A DNA stretch of 30,590 bases from CAZLXG01 sp964563585. Its GTDB lineage: Bacteria; Bacteroidota; Bacteroidia; Flavobacteriales; Flavobacteriaceae. The stretch covers positions 1-30,590 of the forward strand of contig CAZLXG010000026.1 of the NCBI GenBank assembly GCA_964563585.1. Direction: 5' to 3'. Positions 7,758 to 16,251 of the stretch are shown here, piece after piece. Below the pieces are notes generated by a model that saw only the letters and a program-made list of their open reading frames with translations, had not been told where the DNA came from and searched no databases. The translations under genes and the position numbers were made by a program. The first letter of the stretch is position 1. Every line of letters starts with the position of its first letter.

Positions 7758-7776
7758 ATGTCTAATGAGCAGATTT

Positions 7777-7926
7777 TCAAAATCTAGAATTGATTATTTC
7801 AATTTCATCTGGAGTGTCTTCCCCAAATACTTTATTCCATGTGTTTGGGTCGTTTTCAAAAGTTCCTGAACCACAGCTAAAAATAGATATTATTGTGATA
7901 AATAATACAAATAATTTATTTTTCAT
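7777..7926 (-). CDS. Small predicted lipoprotein between kynU and kmo
   Basis: A 49-codon reading frame with ATG at 7926 and TGA at 7777-7779. The first 17 residues are a basic start followed by a hydrophobic stretch and the lipobox IFSC, with Cys18 as the lipidation site. The mature part is short and acidic (FENDP, FGEDTPDEIEI). The ATG lies inside the last codons of kynU (11-bp overlap) and the stop is 19 bp before kmo, so it is embedded in the operon. I recognise no domain. It could be an envelope accessory of the pathway or a fortuitous frame, but the clean signal, lipobox and tight packing favour a real gene. Confidence 0.6.
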   Translation of the reverse strand: MKNKLFVLFITIISIFSCGSGTFENDPNTWNKVFGEDTPDEIEIINSRF

Positions 7927-9190
7927 TCAAAATAGCTTTTAATTTTTCAACCATATTAAACACATCTTGATATGAATTGTATAATGGCACTGGTGCACAA
8001 CGAATAACATCTGGTTCTCTCCAATCGCTTATCACTCCAGCTTTTGTGAGTTTATCGTGTAATGCTTTGTCTGCATTTTTTACTTGTATTGATAGTTGAC
8101 AACCACGTTCATCAGGATTGCTTGGTGTTATTATTTTTATGGTATTTTCTCCTAATTGTTTGAGTAAAAACTCGAAATAACCAGTTAACTTTTTAGATTT
8201 CTTTGTTAGTTTTTTAATACCAACTTCATTAAACATATCCAACGATGCTTTAATTGCTGCCATTGATAGAATAGGAGGATTACTTAATTGCCAACCTTCT
8301 GCTCCTGGAAGTACATCAAACTCATCACGCATTCTAAAACGGGTTTGCTTGTTATGGCTCCACCAACCTGTAAATCGGTTTAAGGATTTGTTGTAAGCAT
8401 GACGTTCATGAATAAAGCAACCAGCTAAACTTCCTGGTCCTGAATTTAAATATTTATACGTACACCAAACAGCAAAATCTGCTCCCGAGTCATGTAAATT
8501 AAGTTCTACATTTCCTGCGCCATGAGCACAATCGAAACCAACCATGCACCTATGTTTATGCCCTAATTCTGCAATTCGTTTTAAATCGAAATATTGCCCT
8601 GTGTAATAATTAACACCACCAATCATAATGAGTGCAATTTCGTCACCTTGCTGTTCTAATATGGTTTCTAAATCATCATAATTTGCTAGTTCTTGACCTT
8701 CTCGAGCTTTCCAAAGAATTAATCCTTCTTTATCATCATATCCATGATGACGCAATTGTGATTCTACAGCATATTTATCCGAAGGAAAAGCATCAGCTTC
8801 AATAAGTATTTTATAGCGAGTTTTTGTTGGTTTGTAAAACGAGACCATCATAAAATGAAGGTTTGCCGTTAGCGTATTCATTACGATAACCTCAATTGGT
8901 TTTGCGCCAACAATTTTCGACATGCTTTCTGTAAGAAATTCATGATATGGTAACCAAGGGTTTTTAGCTTCGGTATGACCTTCAACTCCTAAATTAGCCC
9001 AATCTTCAAGTTCTTGATTGATATATGATTTTGTAGATTTTGGTTGTAAACCAAGCGAGTTTCCTGTCATATAAATCCATTTATTACCATGTTTGTCTTT
9101 GGGTATATGAAACTGATTTCTATAATGAGAAAGTTCGTCGTTTTGGTCTATTTCTTTAGCGTAATCTAAACCTAATTTATAGTTGGACAA
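7916..9190 (-). CDS. kynU: Kynureninase
   Basis: A 424-residue PLP enzyme of fold type I that splits 3-hydroxykynurenine (or kynurenine) into 3-hydroxyanthranilate (or anthranilate) and alanine. The PLP lysine is Lys246 in WCTYKYLNSGPG, with Asp220 in GFDCAHGAG for the cofactor ring nitrogen. TGNSLGL (42-48) and FPSDKYA are family motifs. The start is TTG at 9190. The N-terminus then matches the family, and no in-frame ATG exists nearby upstream, while the next Met is residue 41. It is the first gene of the operon, 22 bp after a good -7 box. The 3' end overlaps the small lipoprotein gene. Confidence 0.96.
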   Translation of the reverse strand: MSNYKLGLDYAKEIDQNDELSHYRNQFHIPKDKHGNKWIYMTGNSLGLQPKSTKSYINQELEDWANLGVEGHTEAKNPWLPYHEFLTESMSKIVGAKPIEVIVMNTLTANLHFMMVSFYKPTKTRYKILIEADAFPSDKYAVESQLRHHGYDDKEGLILWKAREGQELANYDDLETILEQQGDEIALIMIGGVNYYTGQYFDLKRIAELGHKHRCMVGFDCAHGAGNVELNLHDSGADFAVWCTYKYLNSGPGSLAGCFIHERHAYNKSLNRFTGWWSHNKQTRFRMRDEFDVLPGAEGWQLSNPPILSMAAIKASLDMFNEVGIKKLTKKSKKLTGYFEFLLKQLGENTIKIITPSNPDERGCQLSIQVKNADKALHDKLTKAGVISDWREPDVIRCAPVPLYNSYQDVFNMVEKLKAILNEK

Positions 9191-9212
9191 AGTATTGTGT
9201 TTTGGTTTTACC

Positions 9213-9220
9213 CAAAAATA
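9213..9220 (-). promoter_or_regulatory. Likely -7 box of the kynurenine operon
   Basis: Minus-strand TATTTTTG matches the Bacteroidota -7 consensus TAnnTTTG exactly, 22 bases before the kynU start. I see no clear TTG at the -33 position, so this is a partial promoter match. Confidence 0.45.
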
Positions 9221-9240
9221 AGAATTATAAACATAGAATG

Positions 9241-9280
9241 AAAAAGAAAAAGCTCTTTAATCATTGATTTAAAAAGCTTT
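9241..9280 (-). terminator. Rho-independent terminator, minus strand
   Basis: AAAGCTCTTTAA (9249-9260), loop of 8, TTAAAAAGCTTT (9269-9280): a 12-bp stem with one wobble pair. Read on the minus strand it is followed by TTTTTCTTTTT. It would end the transcript of the lipoprotein gene above and isolate the kynurenine operon. Confidence 0.65.
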
Positions 9281-9382
9281 TAAATATATAGACGCATTGT
9301 GCGGAAAACTCTATATTTATTAGTGTATTAGTTGTAATCAAGACAAAAAACCTACATTTAAAAATATTTTTTTTGTTATTTT

Positions 9383-10027
9383 TTAATCAGTTATAACCTT
9401 TACATTGGTAAAAACTAAATTCCAACCACTATCACTTGTCTTATGTTCGGTAGCTATTTTTATACCATTAAAATCTTGGTAACTTTCAAACGTATTGGTA
9501 AGTGAAGGTTTGTCAGAATTACCTCTTCTAAACACCCATTCTTTAATTAAAAAGTCATTACCATAATAAATATCGTAAGCATCACCTGGAGTATAACCGC
9601 CTTCATTGGAATAGGTTAAAGTGATTTTGTTTAATTCAGTTTTACTTATTGGAGCTTCTGCTTTAGTGGATTCTGAAATAGTTGCATTTTTATCCCAAAC
9701 CAATTGAAAAGGTATAAGTAACCAAAATTTATCGTTTACAAATCCGCCATTTACTTTTGTAGATAAACTATCAACATTTTTACGGTTATAAGTTAATGTG
9801 TCGGCTTCTGTAATTAGAGTAACATTGTTGGTTTTTGGCTTCCAACTCCAATTTCTTTGACCATTAAAAGTAAAATCTATTTGCGAAACATTTTTCCAGC
9901 TTTCAAAACCATGAGCATTGGCAATTTTTTTAGCAATAGATAATTGTTTTATTTCAGGTTGAGTTTCCTGTTTTTGTTTACAAGAAAAGCAAACTGAAAC
10001 GAAAAATATAAGAATAAGGTTTTTCAT
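9383..10027 (-). CDS. Conserved hypothetical lipoprotein, possibly LolA/DUF6503-like
   Basis: A 214-residue predicted lipoprotein. The signal is MKNLILIFFVSVCFSC with lipid acceptor Cys16. The rest is rich in beta-strand pattern and opens with AHGFESWKNVSQIDFTF, a segment seen at the start of many Bacteroidota lipoproteins with a LolA/LppX-like lipid-carrier look. That assignment is a resemblance, not a proven domain. I use ATG 10027 and not TTG 10045, because GAGGAAA lies 9 bases before the ATG and the signal then starts properly. The gene stands alone, with a terminator downstream at 9241-9280. Confidence 0.75.
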   Translation of the reverse strand: MKNLILIFFVSVCFSCKQKQETQPEIKQLSIAKKIANAHGFESWKNVSQIDFTFNGQRNWSWKPKTNNVTLITEADTLTYNRKNVDSLSTKVNGGFVNDKFWLLIPFQLVWDKNATISESTKAEAPISKTELNKITLTYSNEGGYTPGDAYDIYYGNDFLIKEWVFRRGNSDKPSLTNTFESYQDFNGIKIATEHKTSDSGWNLVFTNVKVITD

Positions 10028-10036
10028 AATAAATGA

Positions 10037-10043
10037 TTTCCTC
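10037..10043 (-). promoter_or_regulatory. Strong Shine-Dalgarno fixing the lipoprotein start
   Basis: Minus-strand GAGGAAA lies 9 bases upstream of ATG 10027 and falls inside the alternative TTG-initiated extension, which argues that the extension is untranslated. Confidence 0.6.
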
Positions 10044-10232
10044 AAAGATATAAAACTATAAAATAGAAAGTTTTATCTTAGATTTTCAAATATTGATAAT
10101 GGATAGTCACAACAAATATTTTGAATTGAAGGCGACTAAATTGTAATTAAGTTATGATTTTGAAGTGGTTTGATTAACTGTATGGGGATATACTGAGTTA
10201 GCTATTTTTTATGACAAAGTCAATCTTCATAT

Positions 10233-10916
10233 TTAATGATTTTCTTTTATTAAATGAAGAAATTTAGCTTTAAATCTATTTAATCTAGGAATTGAAACTG
10301 CTTTTATATAAGGATGATTGGGATGCAATTTTTCATAATTTTGATGATAATCTTCACCTATCCAAAACTTTTGAAACGGGTACACTTCAGCAGCAACTTT
10401 TATGCTTTGCTCTTTTTCTAAAGCTTCTATTTTTTTTAAAATAATTCGCTTTTGTTCTTCATTTTGATAAAAAAGAATAGAGCGATATTGAGAACCTTTA
10501 TCATTTCCTTGTCCGTTAACTTGCGTTATATTTTGAGAGCCAAAATACACCTCAACTAAAGTTGAAAAATTTACTACTTCTGGATTGTAAATAATCTCTA
10601 CAGCTTCTGCATGTCCTGTTCTTCCTGTATTACTAGCCTCGTAAGTTGGGTTTAAAGTATGCCCACCAGCATATCCTGAAATAGATTCTTCTACACCTTT
10701 TACACTTTCGTAAATAGCTTCAACACACCAAAAACAACCGCTAGCAAAATAAGCTTTAGCTTTTCCATTTTGTAATGGAACTTGAATAGGTTCTGCGGTT
10801 ATTAAACCTAATTCTATATTGCTTTTACTAGTTTTAGTTTTTACCTGTGCATTATTCTGGCAACTAAACATAAACACGAGTATTAATGCAGAAATTGAAG
10901 TTTTTAAATTTATCAT
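10233..10916 (-). CDS. msrA: Lipoprotein-type peptide-methionine (S)-S-oxide reductase
   Basis: A 227-residue MsrA that repairs methionine S-sulfoxide in proteins. The catalytic motif GCFWCVE gives Cys61 as nucleophile with Cys64 close by, and EDYHQNY is the other family signature. The first 23 residues are a lipoprotein signal with lipobox FMFSC (Cys19), so the enzyme should be anchored outside the cytoplasm. Apart from the lipid cysteine only Cys61 and Cys64 are present; no C-terminal resolving cysteine is seen. The gene stands apart from its neighbours (over 100 bp on each side), with a terminator of the upstream unit in front of it. Confidence 0.95.
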   Translation of the reverse strand: MINLKTSISALILVFMFSCQNNAQVKTKTSKSNIELGLITAEPIQVPLQNGKAKAYFASGCFWCVEAIYESVKGVEESISGYAGGHTLNPTYEASNTGRTGHAEAVEIIYNPEVVNFSTLVEVYFGSQNITQVNGQGNDKGSQYRSILFYQNEEQKRIILKKIEALEKEQSIKVAAEVYPFQKFWIGEDYHQNYEKLHPNHPYIKAVSIPRLNRFKAKFLHLIKENH

Positions 10917-10969
10917 TTTAATTATGCTTTAAGTTTATGTCGATGTAATTTGTAAAACTTAACGTTTAA

Positions 10970-11006
10970 TAAAATAAAAAAGCCTTTACATTTCTGTAAA
11001 GGCTTT
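10970..11006 (-). terminator. Rho-independent terminator after the COG1579 gene
   Basis: A perfect 12-bp stem, AAAGCCTTTACA (10979-10990) with loop TTTC and TGTAAAGGCTTT (10995-11006), is followed on the minus strand by a T-rich tract (TTTTTATTTT). It lies 22 bp past the stop at 11029. Confidence 0.85.
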
Positions 11007-11028
11007 AAAATATATTATTTAAAACGGA

Positions 11029-11808
11029 TTAAAGTTTCTTAAACATTTTTTCCATTTTTGCTTTTTGTTCTTCAGCTAAAGCAGCATCAACTAAAATTCT
11101 ACCACTATGCTCATCAGTAATTACTTTTTTACGGGAACCGATTTCAACTTGTACTTGTGGTGGTATTGTAAAGAAAGAACCACCAGCAGCACCTCTTTCA
11201 ATTGGAACAACTGCTAAACCATTTTTCACGTTTTTTCTAATTCTGTTATAAGCCGCAACTAAACGTTCTTCAATTTGTGCTTTATAATCATCAGATTTAG
11301 AAATTAATGCAGCCTCTTCTTTTTCAGTTTCAGCTAAAATATCATCAAGCTCACCTTTTTTATGTTTCAAGTGTATTTGACGTTCTTTTAAACGGTCTTT
11401 ACTTTCAGAAACAACTACTTTTTTCTGTTCTATTTGAACTTTAAATTCTTTAATATGCTTTTCAGCTAATTCAATTTCTAATTCTTGAAATTCAACTTCT
11501 TTAGTTAGTGAATTAAATTCTCTGTTATTTCTAACATTTTTTTGTTGTTCACTATACTTTTTCATTAAAGCTTTAGATTCTTCAATAAGATTCTTTTTAG
11601 AAATAATATCGTTATCTGTTGCTTCTAAATTTGCTAAAAGTTTTTCTAACCTTAAGTTAAGTCCAGCAACTTCATCTTCTAAATCACGAACTTCTAATGG
11701 AAGTTCTCCACGTACATTTCTTATTTCATCGATACGAGAATCAATGAGTTGTAAATCATATAAAGCTCTTAAGCGCTGTTCTACAGATACTTCTTTCTTT
11801 TTTGCCAT
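11029..11808 (-). CDS. Coiled-coil COG1579 (zinc-ribbon type) protein lacking the zinc cysteines
   Basis: A 259-residue cytosolic protein with a long charged helical region (about 10-185) that should form an antiparallel coiled coil, and a short C-terminal domain. In the family the C-terminal domain is a C4 zinc ribbon. Here the equivalent positions read GGSFFTIPPQ (209-218) and TDEHSGRILV (231-240), and the whole protein contains no cysteine. The fold may be kept without metal. It begins 3 bp after the Nif3 gene ends, a pairing that is common in this phylum. The biochemical role of the family is not established; I assign none. Confidence 0.88.
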   Translation of the reverse strand: MAKKKEVSVEQRLRALYDLQLIDSRIDEIRNVRGELPLEVRDLEDEVAGLNLRLEKLLANLEATDNDIISKKNLIEESKALMKKYSEQQKNVRNNREFNSLTKEVEFQELEIELAEKHIKEFKVQIEQKKVVVSESKDRLKERQIHLKHKKGELDDILAETEKEEAALISKSDDYKAQIEERLVAAYNRIRKNVKNGLAVVPIERGAAGGSFFTIPPQVQVEIGSRKKVITDEHSGRILVDAALAEEQKAKMEKMFKKL

Positions 11809-11811
11809 ACT

Positions 11812-12906
11812 TTAAAAATACTTAACGGGATTGGTATTTGTCTTTGATAAAACGATTGCAAAATTAGTAATTTTTTTTGTAAGATATGCTACTAAAAGGG
11901 TTTTTGTGAACTGCTCACTTTCATAATGTCCAATATCGGCTAAAAGAATATTGTTTTCAGCTGTAAAAAAGTCATGATATTTTAAATCTGCAGTTATAAA
12001 TGCATCAGCACCAGATGCTTTAGCTACTTGAATAGCAAAACTACCCGAGCCACCTAAAACGGCAACTTTTTTTATATGCTTATTTAATATTGATGAATGC
12101 CTAATGCATTCGGTTTTCATTTTAGTTTTTAAATAATTTAAAAATGCTAATCCATCCATCGATTCTTTTAATTCACCAATCATTCCCATGCCAATATGCT
12201 GATTTTTATTTTCTAGCGTGGTAATTTCGTAAGCAACTTCTTCGTATGAATGCGTTTTGAAAAGTGTTTGAAGGATTTTTGATTCTAAATGTTTTGCAAA
12301 AGTGACAGATATTTGTGTTTCTTCTTCTGTATGAATGTTTCCTTTTTGTCCTTTTGTTGGATTAGATTTTTCGTTTCCATTAAATGTACCTAAACCTTCA
12401 ATATTAAAACTACAATCGCTGTAATTACCAATTCTTCCTGCGCCAGCTTTAAATAAAGTAGTTCGTAAATGTTCTGCTTCATTTTTTGGAACATAAGTTG
12501 TGAGTTTTTTTATAGTTTTGCTTTGCGGTATTAAAATATGTTTGTTTGTTAGTTCTAATTGATTACAAATCATATCATTTACACCTTGCAACGCATTATC
12601 TAATGCTGTGTGAATAGCAAAAATGGCAATATTATGTTTTATGGCTTTTAAAACCACACGTTCTACATAGGTTTTGCCAGTTAGCTTTTTTAAGCCCTTA
12701 AATATTATAGGATGAAAGCTAACAATAAGGTTGCAGTTTTCTTTAATAGCTTCGTCTATAACTGCTTCAAGTGTATCTAAAGTAACAAGAATTCCTGTTA
12801 TTTTTTCGTTTTTATCGCCAACTAAAAGACCTACATTATCAAAATCTTCAGCGTAAGCTAAAGGTGCTAATTCTTCTAAGTGATTAATAACGTCTTGAAT
12901 AATCAT
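11812..12906 (-). CDS. Nif3/YbgI-like dinuclear metal centre protein
   Basis: A 364-residue NIF3-family protein (DUF34; members form toroidal hexamers with a two-metal site; some are named GTP cyclohydrolase I type 2, on weak grounds). The metal-site segments are SFHPIIF with His65, HTALD with His99 and Asp103, and the C-terminal ADLKYHD and DIGHYESE. The usual HHP motif has Phe64 in place of the first His. The middle (about 130-230) is the PII-like insertion seen in longer family members. It lies upstream of, and nearly touching, the COG1579 gene, and is divergent from lpxK. Family is certain, function unknown. Confidence 0.92.
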   Translation of the reverse strand: MIIQDVINHLEELAPLAYAEDFDNVGLLVGDKNEKITGILVTLDTLEAVIDEAIKENCNLIVSFHPIIFKGLKKLTGKTYVERVVLKAIKHNIAIFAIHTALDNALQGVNDMICNQLELTNKHILIPQSKTIKKLTTYVPKNEAEHLRTTLFKAGAGRIGNYSDCSFNIEGLGTFNGNEKSNPTKGQKGNIHTEEETQISVTFAKHLESKILQTLFKTHSYEEVAYEITTLENKNQHIGMGMIGELKESMDGLAFLNYLKTKMKTECIRHSSILNKHIKKVAVLGGSGSFAIQVAKASGADAFITADLKYHDFFTAENNILLADIGHYESEQFTKTLLVAYLTKKITNFAIVLSKTNTNPVKYF

Positions 12907-12925
12907 AGTTATTTGTGTTTAAATT

Positions 12926-12933
12926 CAAAGATA
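12926..12933 (-). promoter_or_regulatory. Likely -7 box of the nif3-COG1579 unit
   Basis: Minus-strand TATCTTTG matches TAnnTTTG exactly, 19 bases before the ATG at 12906, in the divergent region shared with lpxK. No good -33 TTG is seen. Confidence 0.45.
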
Positions 12934-12953
12934 AAATAATTACATTCGCTTTA

Positions 12954-13967
12954 ATGAAGTTGTATAGAAAAATATTCTTTCCATTTGTTCTAATTTATCA
13001 TTCGGTTACTTATATGCGGAATAAGTTATATGATTTAGATATTAAAAAATCTATTTTGTATGATTTTCCTGTGATTTGTGTTGGAAACTTAAGTGTTGGT
13101 GGCACTGGAAAAACACCTATGATTGAGTATTTAATTAATTTGCTTAAAGATGATTATAATATAGCGACACTAAGCAGAGGTTATAAACGAAAATCTGAAG
13201 GATTTCAATTAGGAAATGAAGATGCTACTACTGAAATTTTAGGAGACGAACCTTTTCAGTTTTATAATAAATTCAAAAATGATATTCAAGTTGCAGTTGA
13301 TGCTGATAGAAATAAAGGTATACAAAAACTGCGATGTTTAGAAAATAAACCAGATGTTATTTTGCTTGATGATGCATTTCAGCATAGAAAAGTAAAAGCT
13401 GGATTTAATATTTTACTTACTACATATAATAATCCTTATTTTGAGGATTTTGTGTTGCCAACTGGTAATTTACGTGAACCTAAAAGCGGAGCAAAACGTG
13501 CCAATATTATTATAGTTACTAAATGCCCGAAGGATTTAAGTGAAGTAGATAAAAAGGCAATTATTAAAAAAATTGAACCTGAAAATTATCAGCACGTGTT
13601 TTTTAGTTCTATTGCTTATTCAAATGAAGTGTTTTCAAATGATATATCTAAAAAACTTGAAGATTTACAAAATTTCACTCTAGTTACTGGAATTGCAAAT
13701 GCAAACCCTTTAGTTGATTTTTTAAATGATAAGAACTTAAATTTTGAACATTTAAACTTTAAAGATCATCATGAATTTTCGCAGCAAGACATTATTCAAT
13801 TAGAAAAGAAACAGCTAATTATTACTACCGAAAAAGATTTTATGAGGTTGAAACAATACGAATCTTTAAAAGATAAATTATTCTATTTGCCGATAACTGT
13901 AAATATAGATAACGAGCAAAAAGTTAATAAGTTGATTATAGATTTTGTTAACACCTCGCTTAGCTAA
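12954..13967 (+). CDS. lpxK: Tetraacyldisaccharide 4'-kinase
   Basis: Phosphorylates the lipid A disaccharide at the 4' position on the inner face of the cytoplasmic membrane. Of 337 residues from ATG 12954, about 5-20 form a hydrophobic membrane-contact helix, followed by the P-loop GNLSVGGTGKT (44-54) and the LLDDAFQHRKV motif characteristic of LpxK. A GTG at 12915 would lengthen the protein by 13 residues and place its start almost on top of the divergent nif3 start and promoter, so I prefer the ATG. Its stop codon overlaps the stop of the convergent histidine kinase gene by three bases (CTAA at 13964-13967). Confidence 0.95.
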   Translation: MKLYRKIFFPFVLIYHSVTYMRNKLYDLDIKKSILYDFPVICVGNLSVGGTGKTPMIEYLINLLKDDYNIATLSRGYKRKSEGFQLGNEDATTEILGDEPFQFYNKFKNDIQVAVDADRNKGIQKLRCLENKPDVILLDDAFQHRKVKAGFNILLTTYNNPYFEDFVLPTGNLREPKSGAKRANIIIVTKCPKDLSEVDKKAIIKKIEPENYQHVFFSSIAYSNEVFSNDISKKLEDLQNFTLVTGIANANPLVDFLNDKNLNFEHLNFKDHHEFSQQDIIQLEKKQLIITTEKDFMRLKQYESLKDKLFYLPITVNIDNEQKVNKLIIDFVNTSLS

Positions 13968-16201
13968 GCAGTAGCCGATTTGTTGTTTTTTGATGAAAGT
14001 GCATTGTAAAGTTTTTTCTCAAACTCTTCTTGTTTGAATGGTTTTGGTATAATATCAGTAAAGCCAGCTTCATCAAATTCGTGCATTTTGTCTTCAATTG
14101 TAACAGCTGTTAATGCAAAAATTGTTAATTCTTTATCAAAAGCTCTTATTCTTTTTGTGGCTTCAATACCACTAATTCCTGGCATGTGAATATCCATTAA
14201 AATAATATCGTATTTATTAGCTTTTATTTTTTCTACAGCTTCTTCACCATTATCAACTACTTCACAATAAAGATTCATTTTTGTAAGAATCTTTTTAGTA
14301 ATCATTTGGTTTATTTTGTTGTCTTCAACTACTAAAATTTTAACCTCATCTAAATTTAATTCACTCGTGTCTCCACTAAAATAAGTTACTTCTTTTTCTT
14401 TAGCTTCTTCAACTGAAGAGTATTCAAGAGGTATGTCAAAATAGAACGTTGTGCCTTTACCTAACTCACTTTTTAAGTGAATTTTACCTTTTAAAATTTC
14501 AATTAAACCTTTAACAATAGAAAGTCCAAGCCCAGTACCACCATATTTACGATTAATTTGAATAGAACCTTGAGAGAAGCTTTCAAACATGTTTTCTTGC
14601 TTTTCTTGGCTTATACCAATACCATTATCTTCTACTTCAAAACGTAAACTATAAATATCATTTTTTTCTTTTATTTTGTACACTCTAATCCAAATGTCAC
14701 CATCTTTTGTAAACTTAATGGAGTTACCGATTAGGTTAATTAGTATCTGAGAAATTTTTAATTGATCTGCAATAAAGTTTTCTGGTAAATCTTTATCGTA
14801 TTCAAAATGAATTTTAATATTATTGTCATGAGCCGAATTATCTAAAGCCATAACAATATTGTTTATTTTCTTTTTTAAGTTGAAAGATTCAGGTTCAATA
14901 TCAACTTTATTAGCTTCAATTTTATTTATTTGAAGAATATCGTTTATAAAAGTTAAAAGATAATCGCCTGAAAATTTAAGAGATTTTAAATGTTGAATTT
15001 GCTCAGGTTTGGGGTCTTCATCAAGTAACATATTACTTAAACCTGTTACTGCATATAAGGGTGTTCTTAATTCGTGTGTTACTGTTGATAAGAAGTTAGC
15101 TTTAGTTTTTGATGCTAATTCTGCTTTTTCTTTTGCAATAATAAGTTCTCCATTTTTTTTATGAAGCATATTATTGGTTTTCAATCGTATATTATTATTA
15201 TTATAAAGCGATAAAGTTAAAAGTGATAGTATGGTAATTAAAGCAACACTTAAAATAGATATTAATGTGCCAAGGTCGTTCTTGCTATTGGCATCACTTA
15301 ATTCTTCTTCCGTTTTTTTGTTCTTTTCTATTTGATCATTTATTAACGCTTGAATTCTCTTTTCTGGCGATAAATTTGCGCGTTTTACATATGTAAGAGA
15401 ATCAGAAAGTTTTAAATGTGCTTTTAAATAATCATTTGCAAGTTTATAGTTTCCAACATTTTGATGAATGTCACTAAGTGTTAAATACCCTAAATTTAAA
15501 ATTTCAACAAAATTATTTTCTTTAGCAATTTGCAAACCTTCGTTTGCAAAAGTTAAAGCTTTTTCATTATCACCTAAAAAAGTATAAATTTTACCATGGT
15601 TAATTAACCCACTACTTTCTGTTTTTAATAAATCATATCTTTTTGATAAAGCAACAGCTTGTTCTGTAAGCTCTCTAGCTTTAGAATAATTCTTTAAATA
15701 CATATAAGTTTTACCTTCACAAAGAAGCACTTCTGCTAAGTTTATGTTTACGTCTTCTTGTTCAAAAAGCGACTTTGCAGAGATATAATAATCTCTTGCT
15801 TGGTAATAATCTTCTTTACTAGTATAAACATCGCCAAACGTTTTGTAAGAGTTTCCAAGGTTTACTTTATCATTTGAAAAACGTTGAACTTCTATGGCTT
15901 TATTTAAAGATTTTATAGCCTTATCGTCTTCTTCTATAATAAGTTGAAGTTTTCCTTTTATGGAATAAATTTCTCCAATGCTTTTTTTATTGTCTTGTTT
16001 TATTGCTATTTCAAGTGCTTCATCTAATTCTTTTTGAGCATCATAATAGTTGTAGCTATCAATCTTTAATTGAGCTTGAGAAATACGGTAATTAATGTTG
16101 TTTTGTATTATTTCAGGGTCGTTCTCAATGGTGTTTTGAGATAATATACTGAAACTTAACAGCATTAAAAGGGCACATATGTAGTTGTTAATTCGTGGCA
16201 T
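13964..16201 (-). CDS. TPR-containing hybrid sensor histidine kinase/response regulator
   Basis: A 745-residue hybrid kinase. In order: a signal peptide (1-22); a periplasmic array of TPR-like helical repeats (about 40-270); one membrane helix (311-334); a short coiled coil; a HisKA domain with phospho-acceptor His376 in STVTHELRTPL; a HATPase domain with N-box Asn493, DNGIGI (525-530) and GGTGLGL (554-560); and a receiver domain with acidic pair at Glu626-Asp627, acceptor Asp670 (ILMDIHMPG) and Lys720. There is no DNA-binding output domain and no regulator gene nearby, so the phosphate must pass to an unlinked partner or act in another way. A promoter-like sequence lies just upstream, overlapping the GAPDH end. 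Confidence 0.93.
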   Translation of the reverse strand: MPRINNYICALLMLLSFSILSQNTIENDPEIIQNNINYRISQAQLKIDSYNYYDAQKELDEALEIAIKQDNKKSIGEIYSIKGKLQLIIEEDDKAIKSLNKAIEVQRFSNDKVNLGNSYKTFGDVYTSKEDYYQARDYYISAKSLFEQEDVNINLAEVLLCEGKTYMYLKNYSKARELTEQAVALSKRYDLLKTESSGLINHGKIYTFLGDNEKALTFANEGLQIAKENNFVEILNLGYLTLSDIHQNVGNYKLANDYLKAHLKLSDSLTYVKRANLSPEKRIQALINDQIEKNKKTEEELSDANSKNDLGTLISILSVALITILSLLTLSLYNNNNIRLKTNNMLHKKNGELIIAKEKAELASKTKANFLSTVTHELRTPLYAVTGLSNMLLDEDPKPEQIQHLKSLKFSGDYLLTFINDILQINKIEANKVDIEPESFNLKKKINNIVMALDNSAHDNNIKIHFEYDKDLPENFIADQLKISQILINLIGNSIKFTKDGDIWIRVYKIKEKNDIYSLRFEVEDNGIGISQEKQENMFESFSQGSIQINRKYGGTGLGLSIVKGLIEILKGKIHLKSELGKGTTFYFDIPLEYSSVEEAKEKEVTYFSGDTSELNLDEVKILVVEDNKINQMITKKILTKMNLYCEVVDNGEEAVEKIKANKYDIILMDIHMPGISGIEATKRIRAFDKELTIFALTAVTIEDKMHEFDEAGFTDIIPKPFKQEEFEKKLYNALSSKNNKSATA

Positions 16202-16220
16202 TTCAATTTTATAGTGTCGA

Positions 16221-16251
16221 CAAATATAAATTTTTTATCGACAAAATGCAA
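16221..16251 (-). promoter_or_regulatory. Bacteroidota-type promoter of the hybrid kinase
   Basis: Minus-strand TTG (16249-16251), 20 bases, then TATATTTG (16221-16228) fits the -33/-7 consensus. It lies partly within the last codons of the GAPDH gene and 19 bases before the kinase ATG. Two copies of TCGACAAA (16217-16224 and 16238-16245, plus strand) sit 21 bp apart across it. Confidence 0.55.

Noticed and set aside
13964..13967. Overlapping stop codons of lpxK and the kinase as a regulatory feature
   Set aside because: A CTAA tail-to-tail overlap is common in compact convergent pairs; no terminator hairpin or other signal was seen there.
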